A stretch of DNA of 64,000 nucleotides from Pectobacterium parmentieri (GCF_001742145.1 NZ_CP015749.1:1922001-1986000), one strand, 5' to 3'; shown: positions 1 through 11,021, counted from the first letter of the stretch. Program-made: numbers and translations. The notes: generated by a model not told the origin, from the sequence alone.

Positions 1-3000
1 ACGCTGCGCGAGCTGATAGCCAGCATCTGCTCACGCGCCGTCAGCTCTTCCGTCAGACGGTTAAGCTCGATTTCCATCTGTTCAATTGCTTCTACCGGGT
101 CATCGGTACGGATAATATCCTGACGGATACGCTCGCGCAGGTGCTGGTAAACGGCGATGTAGAACTGGATCTTACGTTCTGGTCGCTTCGGATCTTCCGA
201 AAGCCGCAGCACATCGCGCAGATGTTCATTATCCGCCACCGCCAGACGCAGCGCACCCAGCGCTTTATCCGACATGGAACGCAGTTCATCACCTTCCATG
301 TAAGCCAGTTCACGGCGGTGCAGACGACGCTCAACGCCATTGTCTTTCACCAAACGCATAACCGCGCACCAGCCAGCTTTCGCTGTGACAACCTGCTCAC
401 GCATCTGGTGGTAATCACGCTCCAGCTTGCGTAATTTCTTCTGCAAACTGTCCATTTCCGCTTCACAGAACGTAATCTGTTTTTCCAACTGATTACGCCG
501 CGAGCGATTGGAGCTTAATGCGGCATGCAGCTCATCACGGCGCTGACGGGCACGCGCTTCGGCGTCAGCATCCGCACGCACTCCGATATCCTGCAACTCC
601 TGCGTCAGCTCCTTCAGCATGTCCTGTTTGGCGTCATAAGAACTTTTCAGCGATGCCTGAACCTGACTATATTGTGTCAGTTGTGTCTGATGCTGACGCA
701 GTTGTTCACGTGCTTTTGCCCGTTCAGCCTCAGCCTGTTCCAGGCGCTGGCGCAGCTTGTCATTCAGGCCAGCGTTTTCACCCAACATCCCGGCGGAATC
801 AGCATAGCTGAAGTGTGCACGGCGTTGCACAACCTCAGTCAGCGCAAATGCCTGTTGTTTTGCCTGCCGCTGCGCGTTCTGTGCTTGGGTATAATCTTCC
901 TGTAACTGCTCATGCTGCTGTGGATCGCTTTGCAAGACAGAAATCAACGGTTCCAGCTTTGCCAGAGTTGCCCCGTGCTGCTGAATGAAACGGGCCGACT
1001 CTTCGGTTTCATCCAGCTCCGCGCGAATCTCTTCCACGCGATCCTGCAACGTCTCATCGCACAGCAGGCTAATACGCGGAATCAGTTTATTCAACTGCGC
1101 ACTCGCCTCTTTTGCCTGCTCGTACTGCTGGCGCTGCTGCTGGTTCTCACCGTCAAAACTGGCCATCGCCCGATCCAGTTCGCCACGGCGGGAACTGAGC
1201 TTACGAATTTCCGCTTCGGGATCTTCATCGAAAACGACAGCCAGATGCGTACCGATGAATCGACTGAAAGATTGGTGTAAGCGCTGCGTTTTCTGCACGT
1301 CAAATGACAGCGTTGCGTACTGCTCTGCCAGCGCTTCACGCTCATCACGCAGGCCTTCCAGACGCATTTCCCGCGCGGCACGACCAAACAGCGGCACATC
1401 AGGGAAGCGAGAATAACGCCACTGACGCTCCGCGACTTTCACCACGACGGCACGTTCCAGTTCGTCAACGGCAAACACGCTGTCATCAAACGACTGCGGA
1501 TCGCCTTCGATCAGATACAAATCCTCTGGGCAGTCTTCCAGACCGGCAAGCTGATCGCGTACCAGAGAAAGATCGGGCACCACTATCGCATGGCGTGACG
1601 GGCCATAAAGCGCCGAGAAGTACGGCGCATCATCCAGCGTTACATCATCATAAATTTCAGATAGCAGCACGCCACCAAAACGTTCCGCCAGCGCGTTCAG
1701 GCGCGGGTCTTCTGAGCCGCCGGGCTGGCTGAGTCGCTCAACCTGCGCTTCGATTTGACGTTTGCGGGCGGCGATATCATCGCGCTCAACCGTCGTTTCG
1801 CGTTCACGCTCCAGCAAATGCTGCATGAAGGCCGTCACCTGACGGCTATCTTCAAACGTTTCGCCGCTTTGCTCGCTCAGTTGCGTCAACATTTCCTGTG
1901 CGGCCAGCCAGACTGGCGCACGCGTCGTCAGCTTCTGAATTCTCTGCAGGGTTTGCTCAAGCTCCTGACGCAACGCCATGCGGCGTTCACCGGCTTCCGC
2001 TACTAGCGATGACAGCGTATCGATGCGGGCATCCAGCTCTTGCTGGAGTGATTCCAGTTCTTCCGGTTGATAATCCTGACCATTGCGCTTGCTGAAATCC
2101 TGCAATAACCGCTCGGCATCCTGCTGCTCACGCAGGCGCTGCTCCAACTCAGACAAACGCATCCGCAGCGGCTGTACCCGCTCCGCCTGATAGCGTTGTG
2201 AAGCGCTGTCGCGCAACAGGTCGCGCGCGACCTGCCAGGCTTCGTTGCGATTGATCGCACCAGCAATTTTACTCACTAACTGATAGGCTTCTTCAAACTG
2301 ACCGTGCGCCGCATCTGCCACGCTCAGTTTCTGCTCCAGCATCAGCAGAATGTCTGTCGCTTCCTGCTCTTTCGCGTGATAGCTGTCCAGCCACTCATCT
2401 GCGTTATCTGCCGTGAGATCCGATAGCTGGCACAGCGTGCGGGCACGTTCCAATGCTTGCTGAGCCTGTTGATACTGAATGGCCCGCGTTTGCTGTACGT
2501 CCAGCGCCTGCTGATAATCGGCAAGCTGACTTTTCAGCTCATCCACTTCCAATTCGGCAGCATCGGCACGTTCTTCGTTTCCCGCCTGCTGTTCTCGCGC
2601 TTCTTCTACCACTTCGTTCTGTTCTTCGAGGCGATAGCTCAATTCTTCCAGATCGGCGTTATAGCGCTCGATTTTTTCCTGCTGGCGCATCGCTGTCTGC
2701 ACCAGATTCAAGTGATCGCTGGCTGCCTGATAATCCGTTTCCAGATCGCCTTCAGCCCCGTTCTGTTCCGCCAGTTCCCGCGCCATTTCCACATGGCGAT
2801 ATTGCTCACTCGACAGTTGCTTACGGCTGGAGAACAGGTCGCGGCGCAACTCCAGTGCCCCATCCAAATGGATGCGGCGCTCATTGGCGTGCCGCATGTA
2901 GTCAGCGGCAACATAGGAAGTCGCTTCGGAAATCAGGTGCTTGAACAGATCGCGATCGGACTGGGTAACGCGAATCGCTTCCAGCGTCATGCGGTTTTCA

Positions 3001-3719
3001 CGCAGCGCCGCTTCCATATCCTGAAACGCCTTACGCACGCCGCTGTTTTCCGGCAGCAGATAGTCACGCAGTGAGCGGGTAATCGCGCTGGAAATACCGC
3101 CATATAGCGAAGCTTCAATCAGGCGATAAAACTTGCTGCGGTCGGAAGCAGAACGCAAGCGCCTGGGCACCACGCCCAAATCAAACATCAGCGAGTGATA
3201 ATCGGTGATGGAGTTAAATTGCTTAAACTGAACACCTTCCATCTCCTCGACGCGATCTTTCAACTCCTGCAACGAAAGCACACGCGCCTGACGATCGCCG
3301 ACCACCTGCGTCAGAATTTGCGTCGGCTGGATAGCGGTTGGCAATCCCTGAATAGTAAATGGTTTGATATCGACTTTACGGTCACGTCCCGCAACCTGCT
3401 GGAGACGAACGCCAACCAGCACGCGCTGATGGCGTGAGTTCACGACATCCAGCGTGGAATAGCAGACGCCCGCGCGCAATTTACCGTGCAGGCCTTTATC
3501 GCGTGAACCACTGGTGGCACCCGCTTCGGTCGTGTTTCTGAAGTGCAGCAACGTCAAGTCAGGGATCAGCGCCGTAATAAAAGCGGCCATCGTGGTGGAT
3601 TTCCCGGCACCGTTACCGCCAGATAACGTGGTAACCAGTTCATCCAAATCGAAGGTGCGGGCGAAAAAGCCGTTCCAGTTGACCAGCGTTAGTGAGCGAA
3701 ATTTACCGCGTTCAATCAT
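1..3719 (-). CDS. mukB: Chromosome partition protein MukB (3'-truncated by window edge)
   Basis: MukB is the SMC-like ATPase of the MukBEF condensin, which organises and segregates the chromosome. The reading frame starts at ATG 3719 with [10 protein letters not shown] and stays open to the left edge, giving about 1,239 of the roughly 1,486 residues usual for the family; the C-terminal head is missing. The N-terminal head shows a Walker A motif GGNGAGKS at residues 34-41, followed by long Glu/Gln/Arg-rich coiled coil and a central hinge-like stretch. A GAGGA ribosome site lies about 9 bases upstream. It is the last gene of the cmoM-mukF-mukE-mukB operon, separated from mukE by 53 bases. The truncation is an edge effect, not a mutation. 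Confidence 0.97.
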   Translation of the reverse strand, partial: MIERGKFRSLTLVNWNGFFARTFDLDELVTTLSGGNGAGKSTTMAAFITALIPDLTLLHFRNTTEAGATSGSRDKGLHGKLRAGVCYSTLDVVNSRHQRVLVGVRLQQVAGRDRKVDIKPFTIQGLPTAIQPTQILTQVVGDRQARVLSLQELKDRVEEMEGVQFKQFNSITDYHSLMFDLGVVPRRLRSASDRSKFYRLIEASLYGGISSAITRSLRDYLLPENSGVRKAFQDMEAALRENRMTLEAIRVTQSDRDLFKHLISEATSYVAADYMRHANERRIHLDGALELRRDLFSSRKQLSSEQYRHVEMARELAEQNGAEGDLETDYQAASDHLNLVQTAMRQQEKIERYNADLEELSYRLEEQNEVVEEAREQQAGNEERADAAELEVDELKSQLADYQQALDVQQTRAIQYQQAQQALERARTLCQLSDLTADNADEWLDSYHAKEQEATDILLMLEQKLSVADAAHGQFEEAYQLVSKIAGAINRNEAWQVARDLLRDSASQRYQAERVQPLRMRLSELEQRLREQQDAERLLQDFSKRNGQDYQPEELESLQQELDARIDTLSSLVAEAGERRMALRQELEQTLQRIQKLTTRAPVWLAAQEMLTQLSEQSGETFEDSRQVTAFMQHLLERERETTVERDDIAARKRQIEAQVERLSQPGGSEDPRLNALAERFGGVLLSEIYDDVTLDDAPYFSALYGPSRHAIVVPDLSLVRDQLAGLEDCPEDLYLIEGDPQSFDDSVFAVDELERAVVVKVAERQWRYSRFPDVPLFGRAAREMRLEGLRDEREALAEQYATLSFDVQKTQRLHQSFSRFIGTHLAVVFDEDPEAEIRKLSSRRGELDRAMASFDGENQQQRQQYEQAKEASAQLNKLIPRISLLCDETLQDRVEEIRAELDETEESARFIQQHGATLAKLEPLISVLQSDPQQHEQLQEDYTQAQNAQRQAKQQAFALTEVVQRRAHFSYADSAGMLGENAGLNDKLRQRLEQAEAERAKAREQLRQHQTQLTQYSQVQASLKSSYDAKQDMLKELTQELQDIGVRADADAEARARQRRDELHAALSSNRSRRNQLEKQITFCEAEMDSLQKKLRKLERDYHQMREQVVTAKAGWCAVMRLVKDNGVERRLHRRELAYMEGDELRSMSDKALGALRLAVADNEHLRDVLRLSEDPKRPERKIQFYIAVYQHLRERIRQDIIRTDDPVEAIEQMEIELNRLTEELTAREQMLAISSRS

Positions 3720-3772
3720 TCCTGTTCATCCTCAACACTTAAAGCCTGCCCCAGTAGGAATGGGATAAGCTC

Positions 3773-4495
3773 TTATTCATCCTCGCCCGTTTCTGGCGCG
3801 ATATCATCGGTGCGATCGTTATCGTCGCTGTCATCTTTCAGCGACAAACTACCTTCAACAGGCATCGCTTCACCATCGCGAATCATGCGTAGCTGTGCTT
3901 CACGGGCATCATCTCCGCTGCGCACATCCGCCCCGAAGCGGAATACCGACTCGGTAATTCTGAATTTGCTGCTGTCATTACCCATAAAGTAGATCATGCC
4001 TAACCGACGTAAACGGTTAAGCGAGGTTCTGACTTTTTCCTGCAACTTTTGACGATCCAAATCGGAACCGGTGGAACGCTGGTTAACCAGCTTCAGCAGC
4101 TTGCTTTCATCCGCCAGACTCAGCAACTCTTCATAAAGCTCCTGCTGGCTGAAAATGCCTTCGTGCGCCAGGCGTTCTGGGCTCAGATAGAGATAACAGA
4201 GAATTTTCCCTACCATCATATCTAGCTCAGATAGCACCGAGCGCGGGATTAGCGTGCTGGAGCGCGGGCGCAGATAGAAAAACCCTTCCGGCGCGCGGAT
4301 CAGTTCCACGCTGTAACGGCTGTAGAACTCCTCTAGCACTTCTTGGAAATCCATCAAAAATATATGATTTTCCAGTTCTTCAATACCAATATGGCGCCCG
4401 GCGCGTAATTGGCTGTCCAGCGCAGGAAAGAGGTTATTCGACAGCGCGGTTGCCAGCTTTACTGGCATAAATTGTTCAATATTTGTCGATGACAT
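3773..4495 (-). CDS. mukE: Chromosome partition protein MukE
   Basis: MukE is the small winged-helix (kite-type) subunit that binds MukF and the MukB heads. An upstream in-frame start at 4522 exists, but the family start [15 protein letters not shown] begins at ATG 4495, giving 240 residues, close to the 234 of E. coli; I use that start. Segments such as [10 protein letters not shown] and [16 protein letters not shown] are near-identical to the E. coli protein as I remember it. The C-terminal tail is acidic (many Asp/Glu), as in relatives. The start lies inside the end of mukF (20-base overlap), which implies translational coupling and fixed stoichiometry. Confidence 0.96.
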   Translation of the reverse strand: MSSTNIEQFMPVKLATALSNNLFPALDSQLRAGRHIGIEELENHIFLMDFQEVLEEFYSRYSVELIRAPEGFFYLRPRSSTLIPRSVLSELDMMVGKILCYLYLSPERLAHEGIFSQQELYEELLSLADESKLLKLVNQRSTGSDLDRQKLQEKVRTSLNRLRRLGMIYFMGNDSSKFRITESVFRFGADVRSGDDAREAQLRMIRDGEAMPVEGSLSLKDDSDDNDRTDDIAPETGEDE

Positions 4496-5801
4496 GGGCC
4501 TGCACCTTGGCTCCGTAATCATTGATTGCCTGCCACAATGCTGGCAACCCGGAGAAATCTGTTTCGGCTACGCCCAGACGTACCGCCTGGTCGACCACGA
4601 TTCGGGCAACATCAAAATGCCGCGAGCGAGGATGCTGCTTGAGGTATTCACGCATCACTTCACTCAAATCCAGCGGAATCTGTTGCGCTTTATATTTATG
4701 CAGCGCCTGCTCGACCAGCGCGATCAGTTGCTCACGCATTTCACTAAACTCTTCGTATTCCAGCTCCGGTGGCAGTTCACCGGTCACTTCTTCACTACGC
4801 AGCGTCAGCTCTTCATCACGCATATCCAACAGGCGATCCGCGTTGGCGAACGTCAGCGCCCAAGGGCTATCGAAATAGCTCTGCACCGATTGACGCAGGC
4901 GCTGGGCAAAGACGCGGTTTTTATCCATATCAATCGCGGTACGGATAAACTTGTGTACGTGGCGGTCGTAACCAATCCACAGATCTATCGTCTGCTGTCC
5001 CCAGCTCACAATACGATCGAGTTTGTTTTGCAGATCAAACACCAGCTTGTCGACAAGCTCCAGATTATGCGGGTTATTCATGATCGCATCCTGAATGCTC
5101 AACAGGCTCGTCTGCAATTTGTCGCCTGCAGCTTCAAGCGTATCCTGCAATTCACGCAGCGTAGATGACGTTTCTGTCAGCAGTTGTTCACAGTTACTGA
5201 TCGCCGCTCGCCAGTCCTGATTTAACAGTGCCGCGATATCATCTTTAACCCCCTGCTGCTGCTCATCCATCACCCGCTGCGACAGATCGATACTGTCAAA
5301 GATTTCAGCTACGGAATATTTCAGCGGTGCAAACACATTGCGGTGCCAGTGGAACTCATCGCCATCTTCTTCCGCCGCATCAGCCGCACGACTGAGTTCT
5401 TGCGCCACAATAGAAAGTTGCATCGAAAGCCGCAGCGTTGAGAACTCACGCTGCCGGATGTAATAATCAGTGATGCCGATCCCCAGAGGCGTCAGACGAT
5501 AAATCGCATTGCCTTCAGCCTGTTCGCTGGTAAAACGATTAAGCAACCGCTGACGCACCAGATCGTTAATCGCGTTATTGGCGCGGACGGTAATGGTTTC
5601 GTTCGTCTGATCAAATCCCTGACTCACATGGCGGAAGGCATCAATCAGTTCACCTTCACTCATTTCACCATCCATACGTTCGCCATTAAGCGTCGCGACC
5701 GCCATCAAAAACGCCAGGCGTTCAGTGGGGAGGGAAATGGAGAAATCATTTTTTCGTGCCCAGGCGACCAGTTCGGGTACAGTCTGGGAAAAATCACTCA
5801 T
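4476..5801 (-). CDS. mukF: Chromosome partition protein MukF (kleisin)
   Basis: MukF is the kleisin that bridges MukB heads and dimerises through its N-terminal winged-helix domain; it binds calcium in vitro in E. coli. The 441-residue length matches the family (440). The N-terminus ([19 protein letters not shown]) and the leucine/glutamine-rich middle coiled region are typical. The start codon overlaps the cmoM stop by 4 bases (ATGA), and the 3' end overlaps mukE, so the three genes are tightly coupled in one transcript. Confidence 0.97.
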   Translation of the reverse strand: MSDFSQTVPELVAWARKNDFSISLPTERLAFLMAVATLNGERMDGEMSEGELIDAFRHVSQGFDQTNETITVRANNAINDLVRQRLLNRFTSEQAEGNAIYRLTPLGIGITDYYIRQREFSTLRLSMQLSIVAQELSRAADAAEEDGDEFHWHRNVFAPLKYSVAEIFDSIDLSQRVMDEQQQGVKDDIAALLNQDWRAAISNCEQLLTETSSTLRELQDTLEAAGDKLQTSLLSIQDAIMNNPHNLELVDKLVFDLQNKLDRIVSWGQQTIDLWIGYDRHVHKFIRTAIDMDKNRVFAQRLRQSVQSYFDSPWALTFANADRLLDMRDEELTLRSEEVTGELPPELEYEEFSEMREQLIALVEQALHKYKAQQIPLDLSEVMREYLKQHPRSRHFDVARIVVDQAVRLGVAETDFSGLPALWQAINDYGAKVQAHVIDKY

Positions 5802-6583
5802 AATGCATCCTTCAAATGGGGTTTATGCGCCATGACATGGATATAACGGCCCAAACTCACAAACGGCTCTTGTCGGCAATACCGCTGTTCAAGCTCCAGA
5901 ATGTCGGCAAACTTATCAATTTGCTGCTGCTTATTCTGCAAGTAGTCATGAAACACCCGCACACCGGTTTTTCCGCTGATGGTCAGCCCCATCTCATCAA
6001 GCCAGCCATACACCTCTTGCGGATCCAGCGGGTGGTCTGGCGAGAGCGTGCGCCGTTTTTTCTTCAGCATGCCGGCCTGCACATAATCAAAGTTGCCCAG
6101 TACCATGTTACGCATCAACAGCCCGTGACGGTTATAAAACATCAAAGACAGCGCCCCGCCCGGCGACAGGCAATCATACAATATTCTCAGTGCCTGCTGC
6201 GGTTGCGCGACCCATTCCAGCACCGCGTGGAACAATATCAGATCGGCGGGGCTTTCCATATATTGCGCAATATCCTGTGCGGCACACTGCACAAAACGTA
6301 TATTATGGGCGACGCCCTGCGCCGCTGCCGCGTTTTTGGCACGCTGAATCATCTCATCGGAAACATCACACAACAATACCTGATGTCCTAAAGCCGCCAG
6401 ACGACAGGCCATCTGCCCTTCACCGCCACCAGCATCGAGGATGTACAAAGGCCGGGCCGGAAGCTGGGCCAAAAGACCATCAAGATCCTGCCACAATACC
6501 GCCTGCCGAAGTCTCCCCTTCGTGGTGCCATAAATATTCTGAGAAAATTTTTCGGCGATATCGTTAAAATTGCGATCCTGCAT
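5798..6583 (-). CDS. cmoM: tRNA 5-carboxymethoxyuridine methyltransferase CmoM
   Basis: CmoM (formerly SmtA) uses S-adenosylmethionine to methylate 5-carboxymethoxyuridine at the wobble position (34) of tRNA, making the methyl ester. The 261 residues match the E. coli length. A class I methyltransferase glycine-rich loop LDAGGGEGQ is at about residues 49-57, and the motif FHAVLEWVA follows. The C-terminal part keeps [12 protein letters not shown] and [12 protein letters not shown]. It is first in the operon with mukFEB, the same arrangement as in E. coli, although no functional link between the tRNA modification and chromosome segregation is evident from sequence. Confidence 0.95.
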   Translation of the reverse strand: MQDRNFNDIAEKFSQNIYGTTKGRLRQAVLWQDLDGLLAQLPARPLYILDAGGGEGQMACRLAALGHQVLLCDVSDEMIQRAKNAAAAQGVAHNIRFVQCAAQDIAQYMESPADLILFHAVLEWVAQPQQALRILYDCLSPGGALSLMFYNRHGLLMRNMVLGNFDYVQAGMLKKKRRTLSPDHPLDPQEVYGWLDEMGLTISGKTGVRVFHDYLQNKQQQIDKFADILELEQRYCRQEPFVSLGRYIHVMAHKPHLKDAL

Positions 6584-6750
6584 CAGTCATTGTTCCGCAT
6601 CATATAAATGGGGATAGCTCGTGCAGCTCATGTCTGCGCGATGCGATTTTTCCAGCCTGCCATTTTGGCACAGGCTGGCTTAGAATAAATGGCCTTACCG
6701 CATGATATCTTCCCAGATGCGGTTTTTTCACTCAAAAGGAATGCAATTTT

Positions 6751-7599
6751 ATGCTTTTCACACTCAAAAAGTTCGTCGGTGGCCTTCTGCAACCTCTGCC
6801 ATTGCTATTGCTTTTGATGGGTGTTGGCCTATTGCTACTCTGGTTTACCCAACGGCAGCGCACGGGGAAAACGATGATATTAGCCAGTTGGCTGATGCTT
6901 ATTCTACTCAGCCTGCAACCTGTTGCCGATCGGCTGTTGTTACCACTGGAATCACAGTACCCAACCTGGCGACAAACGCCGCAAGCGGATAACGCCGAGT
7001 ATATTGTCGTATTAGGCGGGGGGTATACCTATAACGCAGAATGGGCACCCAGTTCTAATCTCATTAGCAACAGCCTCCCGCGCGTCACGGAAGGCGTTCG
7101 CCTTTATCATGCCAACCCCGGCGCAAAATTGATTTTTACTGGTGGAGCAGCGCAAGGTAACCCTGTCAGCAGCGCGAAAACCGCGGCGCTGGTGGCAGAG
7201 AGTCTGGGTATTCCCCAGCAGGATATCGTCATTCTGGATACACCGAGAGATACGGAAGAAGAAGCGGCGGCAACCGCTAAGATTGTTGGCGCTCGCCCTT
7301 TCTTGCTGGTAACCTCGGCCAACCACCTGCCTCGCGCCATACGGTTTTTCCAAGCTCAGGGGCTAGCGCCGATTCCGGCTCCGGCAAATCAGATGGCCAT
7401 CACGTCCGCGCTCAACCCGTGGGAAAAAGTATTCCCTTCCGCTTACTATTTATCACACAGTGAACGGGCCTGGTACGAAACACTCGGCCGTCTCTGGCAG
7501 TCACTAAAGGGAACGTCAACAGCACCTCATGACGCCGAACAACCACAGACTCACACCAGCCAAGGGGAGAGTTCGCGGGAAGCCACATCAAATAGCTGA
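6751..7599 (+). CDS. elyC: Envelope biogenesis factor ElyC (DUF218)
   Basis: ElyC (YcbC) is an inner-membrane DUF218 protein needed for normal peptidoglycan/lipid-carrier metabolism at low temperature in E. coli. Two N-terminal hydrophobic segments (about residues 14-31 and 40-57) precede the periplasmic DUF218 domain, which shows YIVVLGGGYTY and FLLVTSANHLPRA. The start MLFTLKKFVG matches the E. coli start. It is 282 residues against 259 in E. coli; the extra C-terminal residues are polar and low-complexity (many Thr, Ser, Gln, Glu) and are encoded in the stretch overlapping the convergent ycbJ gene by 49 bases. It is divergent from cmoM. Confidence 0.93.
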   Translation: MLFTLKKFVGGLLQPLPLLLLLMGVGLLLLWFTQRQRTGKTMILASWLMLILLSLQPVADRLLLPLESQYPTWRQTPQADNAEYIVVLGGGYTYNAEWAPSSNLISNSLPRVTEGVRLYHANPGAKLIFTGGAAQGNPVSSAKTAALVAESLGIPQQDIVILDTPRDTEEEAAATAKIVGARPFLLVTSANHLPRAIRFFQAQGLAPIPAPANQMAITSALNPWEKVFPSAYYLSHSERAWYETLGRLWQSLKGTSTAPHDAEQPQTHTSQGESSREATSNS

Positions 7600-8444
7600 C
7601 GATCCAATTGGCCCGTGTGAATGTAGCGGGCCACCGCTTCCCAAATCACATACAGCCAGCGCCGGTAGACAAAAGATTCAGAAACAGGTGCCTGTTTCAG
7701 GTAGTGATAAAGCAGTTGTTCTGGCATGCCAGATTCGCAAAGTCGGAAGAGTTCATACTCTCTGGGTGCCCACAGCATCATCCCCGGATTAATCATCGCT
7801 AATAGCTGATCGCTACGCGCATCCTTCAACATACTGCGTAGCGACAGGTTACCGTGCACCAATACACAGTTGTCGTCAAAATCCTCAAACAACCCCCTCA
7901 GGCACTGGCGAGAACGATAAAGCACGGTACGATCCTGCTGCGTGAGTTGTGGCGCATTGACATTAAGCAACGTAGACCACAAGACCTCCAGACGCTGTTG
8001 ATACCAACTGAACCAATCGTTATCCTGCGTGCTATCGACAGAACCGACACAACCATGGCTGTCAATTCGGTGCCAGGCCAATACGTTTTCAACAATTTGA
8101 TCCATTAGCAGCGCCCAACGCTGACCATTTCTGGGTGGCGCCTCCACCGACACGCCCCGTAAGCGCTCTATCAGCAACAGTTCCCGATAAGGTTGCTGCT
8201 GCGTCAGTACCAATCCATAGACGGTTGGCAGACGGGCATCACCTTCACGCGCCAGCATCGAGAGTTTATAAGCTTCCTGTTGCGCGACACCCTGACAAAC
8301 ATAACTTTTAGCCAACAAAGGAATGGCGTTGCCTTCTTTGTCATACAAGGCATACAGATCCGCATAGGGCTGTTCGCTTATGCGCTCAAGCCGGCTGAGG
8401 CTTTCTCCCAAAACCGTGCTGAGTTCTGATTTCAACTGTTCCAT
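7551..8444 (-). CDS. ycbJ: YcbJ-like putative phosphotransferase (aminoglycoside phosphotransferase fold)
   Basis: This 297-residue protein matches E. coli YcbJ in length and in neighbourhood (kdsB, ycbJ, elyC). A Brenner-type motif VLVHGNLSLRSML near residues 194-206 resembles the catalytic loop (HGD/N) of APH/choline-kinase folds, so a small-molecule or macromolecular kinase role is possible; the substrate is unknown. It lacks a signal peptide and is probably cytosolic. Its 3' end overlaps elyC on the opposite strand by 49 bases. The catalytic Asp of classical APH enzymes appears replaced by Asn in HGN, which may affect activity. Confidence 0.85.
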   Translation of the reverse strand: MEQLKSELSTVLGESLSRLERISEQPYADLYALYDKEGNAIPLLAKSYVCQGVAQQEAYKLSMLAREGDARLPTVYGLVLTQQQPYRELLLIERLRGVSVEAPPRNGQRWALLMDQIVENVLAWHRIDSHGCVGSVDSTQDNDWFSWYQQRLEVLWSTLLNVNAPQLTQQDRTVLYRSRQCLRGLFEDFDDNCVLVHGNLSLRSMLKDARSDQLLAMINPGMMLWAPREYELFRLCESGMPEQLLYHYLKQAPVSESFVYRRWLYVIWEAVARYIHTGQLDRQLFDVASRELSPWLV

Positions 8445-8529
8445 AAACGGCTATACCTCAGTTGAGCCAAATAGCTCCACCCACCATGATGCGGCGAGCA
8501 GGCGACAAATACTTCAACGCAGATCAAAT

Positions 8530-8551
8530 ATACTCGTCATACTTCAAGTTG
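8530..8551. repeat. Solo end of the ATACCC...CTTGAAGTAT repeat family
   Basis: The stretch beginning ATACTCGTCATACTTCAAGT matches the terminal sequence of the larger intergenic repeat at 17216-17486 (read in the opposite direction). No second end is seen before the pectate lyase gene, so this is a truncated copy. It lies in the 211-base gap between ycbJ and the pectate lyase. Confidence 0.6.
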
Positions 8552-8591
8552 GGGACACAGCAGGAAGAACGCCCTGCCAAAGTTATTGCAG

Positions 8592-8623
8592 CGATATTCC
8601 CTACTCGTCAGCAGGGAATATCG
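8592..8623. terminator. Hairpin downstream of the pectate lyase gene
   Basis: A perfect 11-base stem (CGATATTCCCT paired with AGGGAATATCG) encloses a 10-base loop. It lies 33 bases past the pectate lyase stop. There is no T-tract on either side, so it may be a 3' stabilising structure and not a true intrinsic terminator. A second perfect palindrome, AGCGTGTTAACACGCT, sits at 8636-8651, directly beside the stop codon. Confidence 0.5.
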
Positions 8624-8655
8624 GAGTGACAGGCTAGCGTGTTAACACGCTGCCA

Positions 8656-9969
8656 TTATTCACGTTCAAAAGCACCCAGATCTGGCGCTGACCCTTTGTA
8701 AGGCAGTTTGACATCGCCGCCCTTGTTGATTAGCGCGCTTCCCGATGCAAGACGCAGGCTCTTCAGTACGGGCAAGCTGCCGTCCGCCTGACGCGGCGCA
8801 TCCCATCCGGTCACGGAAACGCTCTCAAAGTCAGCATCTGATACCGCAATTTTCAGATCCCACGAGTTATAGCGCATGTTCGCTCCATCGGAGAACGACA
8901 AGTCTTTACCACCGTGAGACAAATTGTTACGCAGCGTACCCAACCCAATCGCTTTTCCCTTTGCATCGATGCCGCGAATATTAAAGTTAGGGTTATTTTT
9001 ATAGCCGGTGTTATTAAAGAAATCGTTCGCTACCGGATGGTGGTTGGCATAAAAACCAGCGGCCTTATTTAAAAACGCGACCGAATTACGCACGGTATGT
9101 TTCACCGCATTTGCCACATAAACGCCACCATAACCACCGATTTTAAAACCATTACCGTTACCCGCAGCCAGTGATTGTGTTGTTCCCGGTAAATAACCGT
9201 GCGACCAAGCCCAGGAGTTTTCAATCAGAACCGGAGAATAGGCATTAATTAAATCGAAACCGTCATCCGAGTTTGCCCACGCCCGGCAACCACGGAAAAT
9301 ATTACCCGGTTGGTTAGCAGGAATGTGCGCACCAAAACCATCTCCGCTTTGACCTGCACCATTAGATGTCAGTGGATCGTAATTATGGTGAGAGTCACTA
9401 TTCAATACCAGGTTATTCCCCCCTCGCTGAATGAACAGACCGGTTCCCATAATATGGTGAATATTCAACTGCTCGAATATATTATTACTCCCCCTGTTCC
9501 ATACTCCCCAGGATTCATGATTAAGGTTATTACGTTGCGGAACACCCGTTATTTCCAACCCTTTAACGGAAACCCAATCTGCAACAACATTGAACCCTTT
9601 GACCCGGCAGTCATCCTGCATTTGGCTGAAATCAAAAATCGGCACTTCTCCGCTAGACGCCCAATACTCAATGCGCTTACCGTCAGTGCCGCTCTTACTC
9701 AGTGTGATCGCATTCACTACGTCAGTGCGAGTAGCACAGACGTTCAGTCCCTTAGTGAACACATATTTACCGCCACGGATCCACAAACGGTCACCGGGAT
9801 TTAATGTTTTCTGTGCACGATCGATCGTTTTCCAGGGAGAATTTTTACTACCGTTATTTGCGTCATTGCCGTTGGGTGCCATGTAATAAACCGCTGCGCT
9901 GCTACTCACAGCGGCTCCCATTAACATCCCGCCGAGGAAAATTTTCGCAATATAATATTTAGCAATCAT
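8656..9969 (-). CDS. pelL: Secreted endo-pectate lyase, polysaccharide lyase family 9 (PelL-like)
   Basis: This enzyme should cleave polygalacturonate in plant cell walls by calcium-dependent beta-elimination. A longer in-frame start exists at 10032, but ATG 9969 is preferred: it has an AGGATGG ribosome site and begins MIAKYYIAKIFLGG, a Sec signal peptide ending near SSSAA, which leaves a mature chain starting VYYMAPNGND. The parallel beta-helix core carries NSDDGFDL (calcium-binding Asp cluster in PL9) and GFKIGG (the catalytic Lys of PL9 enzymes). The 437 residues resemble Dickeya PelL (about 425). Export through the Out type II system is expected from the family. It lies alone between kdsB and ycbJ, which are adjacent in E. 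coli, so it is an insertion into core backbone. Confidence 0.88.
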   Translation of the reverse strand: MIAKYYIAKIFLGGMLMGAAVSSSAAVYYMAPNGNDANNGSKNSPWKTIDRAQKTLNPGDRLWIRGGKYVFTKGLNVCATRTDVVNAITLSKSGTDGKRIEYWASSGEVPIFDFSQMQDDCRVKGFNVVADWVSVKGLEITGVPQRNNLNHESWGVWNRGSNNIFEQLNIHHIMGTGLFIQRGGNNLVLNSDSHHNYDPLTSNGAGQSGDGFGAHIPANQPGNIFRGCRAWANSDDGFDLINAYSPVLIENSWAWSHGYLPGTTQSLAAGNGNGFKIGGYGGVYVANAVKHTVRNSVAFLNKAAGFYANHHPVANDFFNNTGYKNNPNFNIRGIDAKGKAIGLGTLRNNLSHGGKDLSFSDGANMRYNSWDLKIAVSDADFESVSVTGWDAPRQADGSLPVLKSLRLASGSALINKGGDVKLPYKGSAPDLGAFERE

Positions 9970-9990
9970 ATTATTACCATCCTTAGTTGA

Positions 9991-10009
9991 AATAAAACGC
10001 CATGTAAAT
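9991..10009 (-). promoter_or_regulatory. Candidate KdgR operator upstream of pelL
   Basis: AATAAAACGCCATGTAAAT matches 15 of 19 positions of the KdgR consensus AATRAAAYRNYGTTTYATT as I recall it. The left half-site is intact; the right half is degenerate. It ends about 22 bases upstream of the pelL start, where a repressor would block elongation or initiation. An overlapping interrupted palindrome CCATGTA-AA-TACATGG spans 10000-10015. KdgR is the known repressor of pectinase genes in soft-rot bacteria; binding here is inferred. Confidence 0.4.
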
Positions 10010-10194
10010 ACATGGCAAATTGATAGTAGCATTTAAATATGAAAATAAAAATTCTGCTCGCGGCGCATAAATTAAAAAAGGAAACAAACCCTCTCGATGA
10101 ATAAAGAGGCACTGTGTAATTTAAGATTTTTTAAGAATACTTATCTAAATAAGTGCTAAATAACTTAAAAAAATAAAATGTTATATGAAGAAAA

Positions 10195-10241
10195 ACTTCA
10201 TGGAGACAATCTATTCAGGAAAAATAGACTCCCCATGAAGT
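10195..10241. terminator. Long hairpin between kdsB and pelL
   Basis: The arms ACTTCATGG and CCATGAAGT pair perfectly, and an inner stem TCTATT/AATAGA lies within the loop. It is 31 bases downstream of the kdsB stop on the minus strand, so it most likely ends kdsB transcription. The remainder of the 302-base gap up to pelL is very AT-rich (10030-10195) and should contain the pelL promoter, but I cannot pick convincing -35/-10 boxes. Confidence 0.5.
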
Positions 10242-10271
10242 ACTCAGAAGAGGTCAGAGCGATAGGTTTTA

Positions 10272-11021
10272 TTAACTCGCCATGATTTGCCGCACGCGGG
10301 CTAGATCTTCTGGTGTGTCCACACCAACACTAGGAACGGCTTTGGCGACCGCAACATGGATCTTCTCGCCGTACCACAACACACGCAGTTGCTCCAACAA
10401 TTCGATTTGCTCCAGTTGGCTTGGTGCCCAAGTGACATAACGTCGCACAAACCCCGCACGGTAAGCATAAATGCCAATATGACGCAGGAAATGATCGCCA
10501 ATGGTTTCCTTCGACTGAGCAAAACGTTCCCTGTCCCAAGGAATTGTCGCCCGAGAGAAATACAGTGCGTATCCCTCGGCGTCGGTAACCACTTTCACTG
10601 CATTTGGATTGAACGCTTCTTCGCTGGTTTCAATCGGCACCGCCAGCGTTGCCATTCCCGCTTTACTCGCTGCGAGGTTCTCCGCCACTTGGCGAATAAT
10701 AATGGAAGGAATGAGCGGCTCATCACCCTGAACGTTAACGATAATATCGTCATCGGTAAAACCGTACCGTTCAATGACTTCAGCCAGACGCTCTGTGCCA
10801 GAATTATGATCGTTGCGGGTCAGACACACCTCGCCACCAGCTTGTCGCACGGCAACCTCAACGTCAGGGTGATCGGTAGCCACTATAACGCGCTGCGCCC
10901 CAGATTCCAGCGCCCGTTCCATCACATGGACGACCATCGGTTTGCCGTTGATGTCCGCCAGCGGTTTCCCAGGCAGTCGACTTGATGCAAAACGAGCAGG
11001 GATGATCACAGTAAAAGTCAT
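10272..11021 (-). CDS. kdsB: 3-deoxy-manno-octulosonate cytidylyltransferase (CMP-KDO synthetase)
   Basis: KdsB activates KDO with CTP to form CMP-KDO for the inner core of lipopolysaccharide. The N-terminal nucleotide-binding signature [19 protein letters not shown] and the NVQGDEPLI motif (metal and CTP contacts) are present. The length is 249 residues against 248 in E. coli. The start overlaps the ycaR stop by 3 bases, so the two are co-translated. Its position near lpxK and msbA is the conserved lipid A/LPS gene neighbourhood. Confidence 0.96.
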   Translation of the reverse strand: MTFTVIIPARFASSRLPGKPLADINGKPMVVHVMERALESGAQRVIVATDHPDVEVAVRQAGGEVCLTRNDHNSGTERLAEVIERYGFTDDDIIVNVQGDEPLIPSIIIRQVAENLAASKAGMATLAVPIETSEEAFNPNAVKVVTDAEGYALYFSRATIPWDRERFAQSKETIGDHFLRHIGIYAYRAGFVRRYVTWAPSQLEQIELLEQLRVLWYGEKIHVAVAKAVPSVGVDTPEDLARVRQIMAS

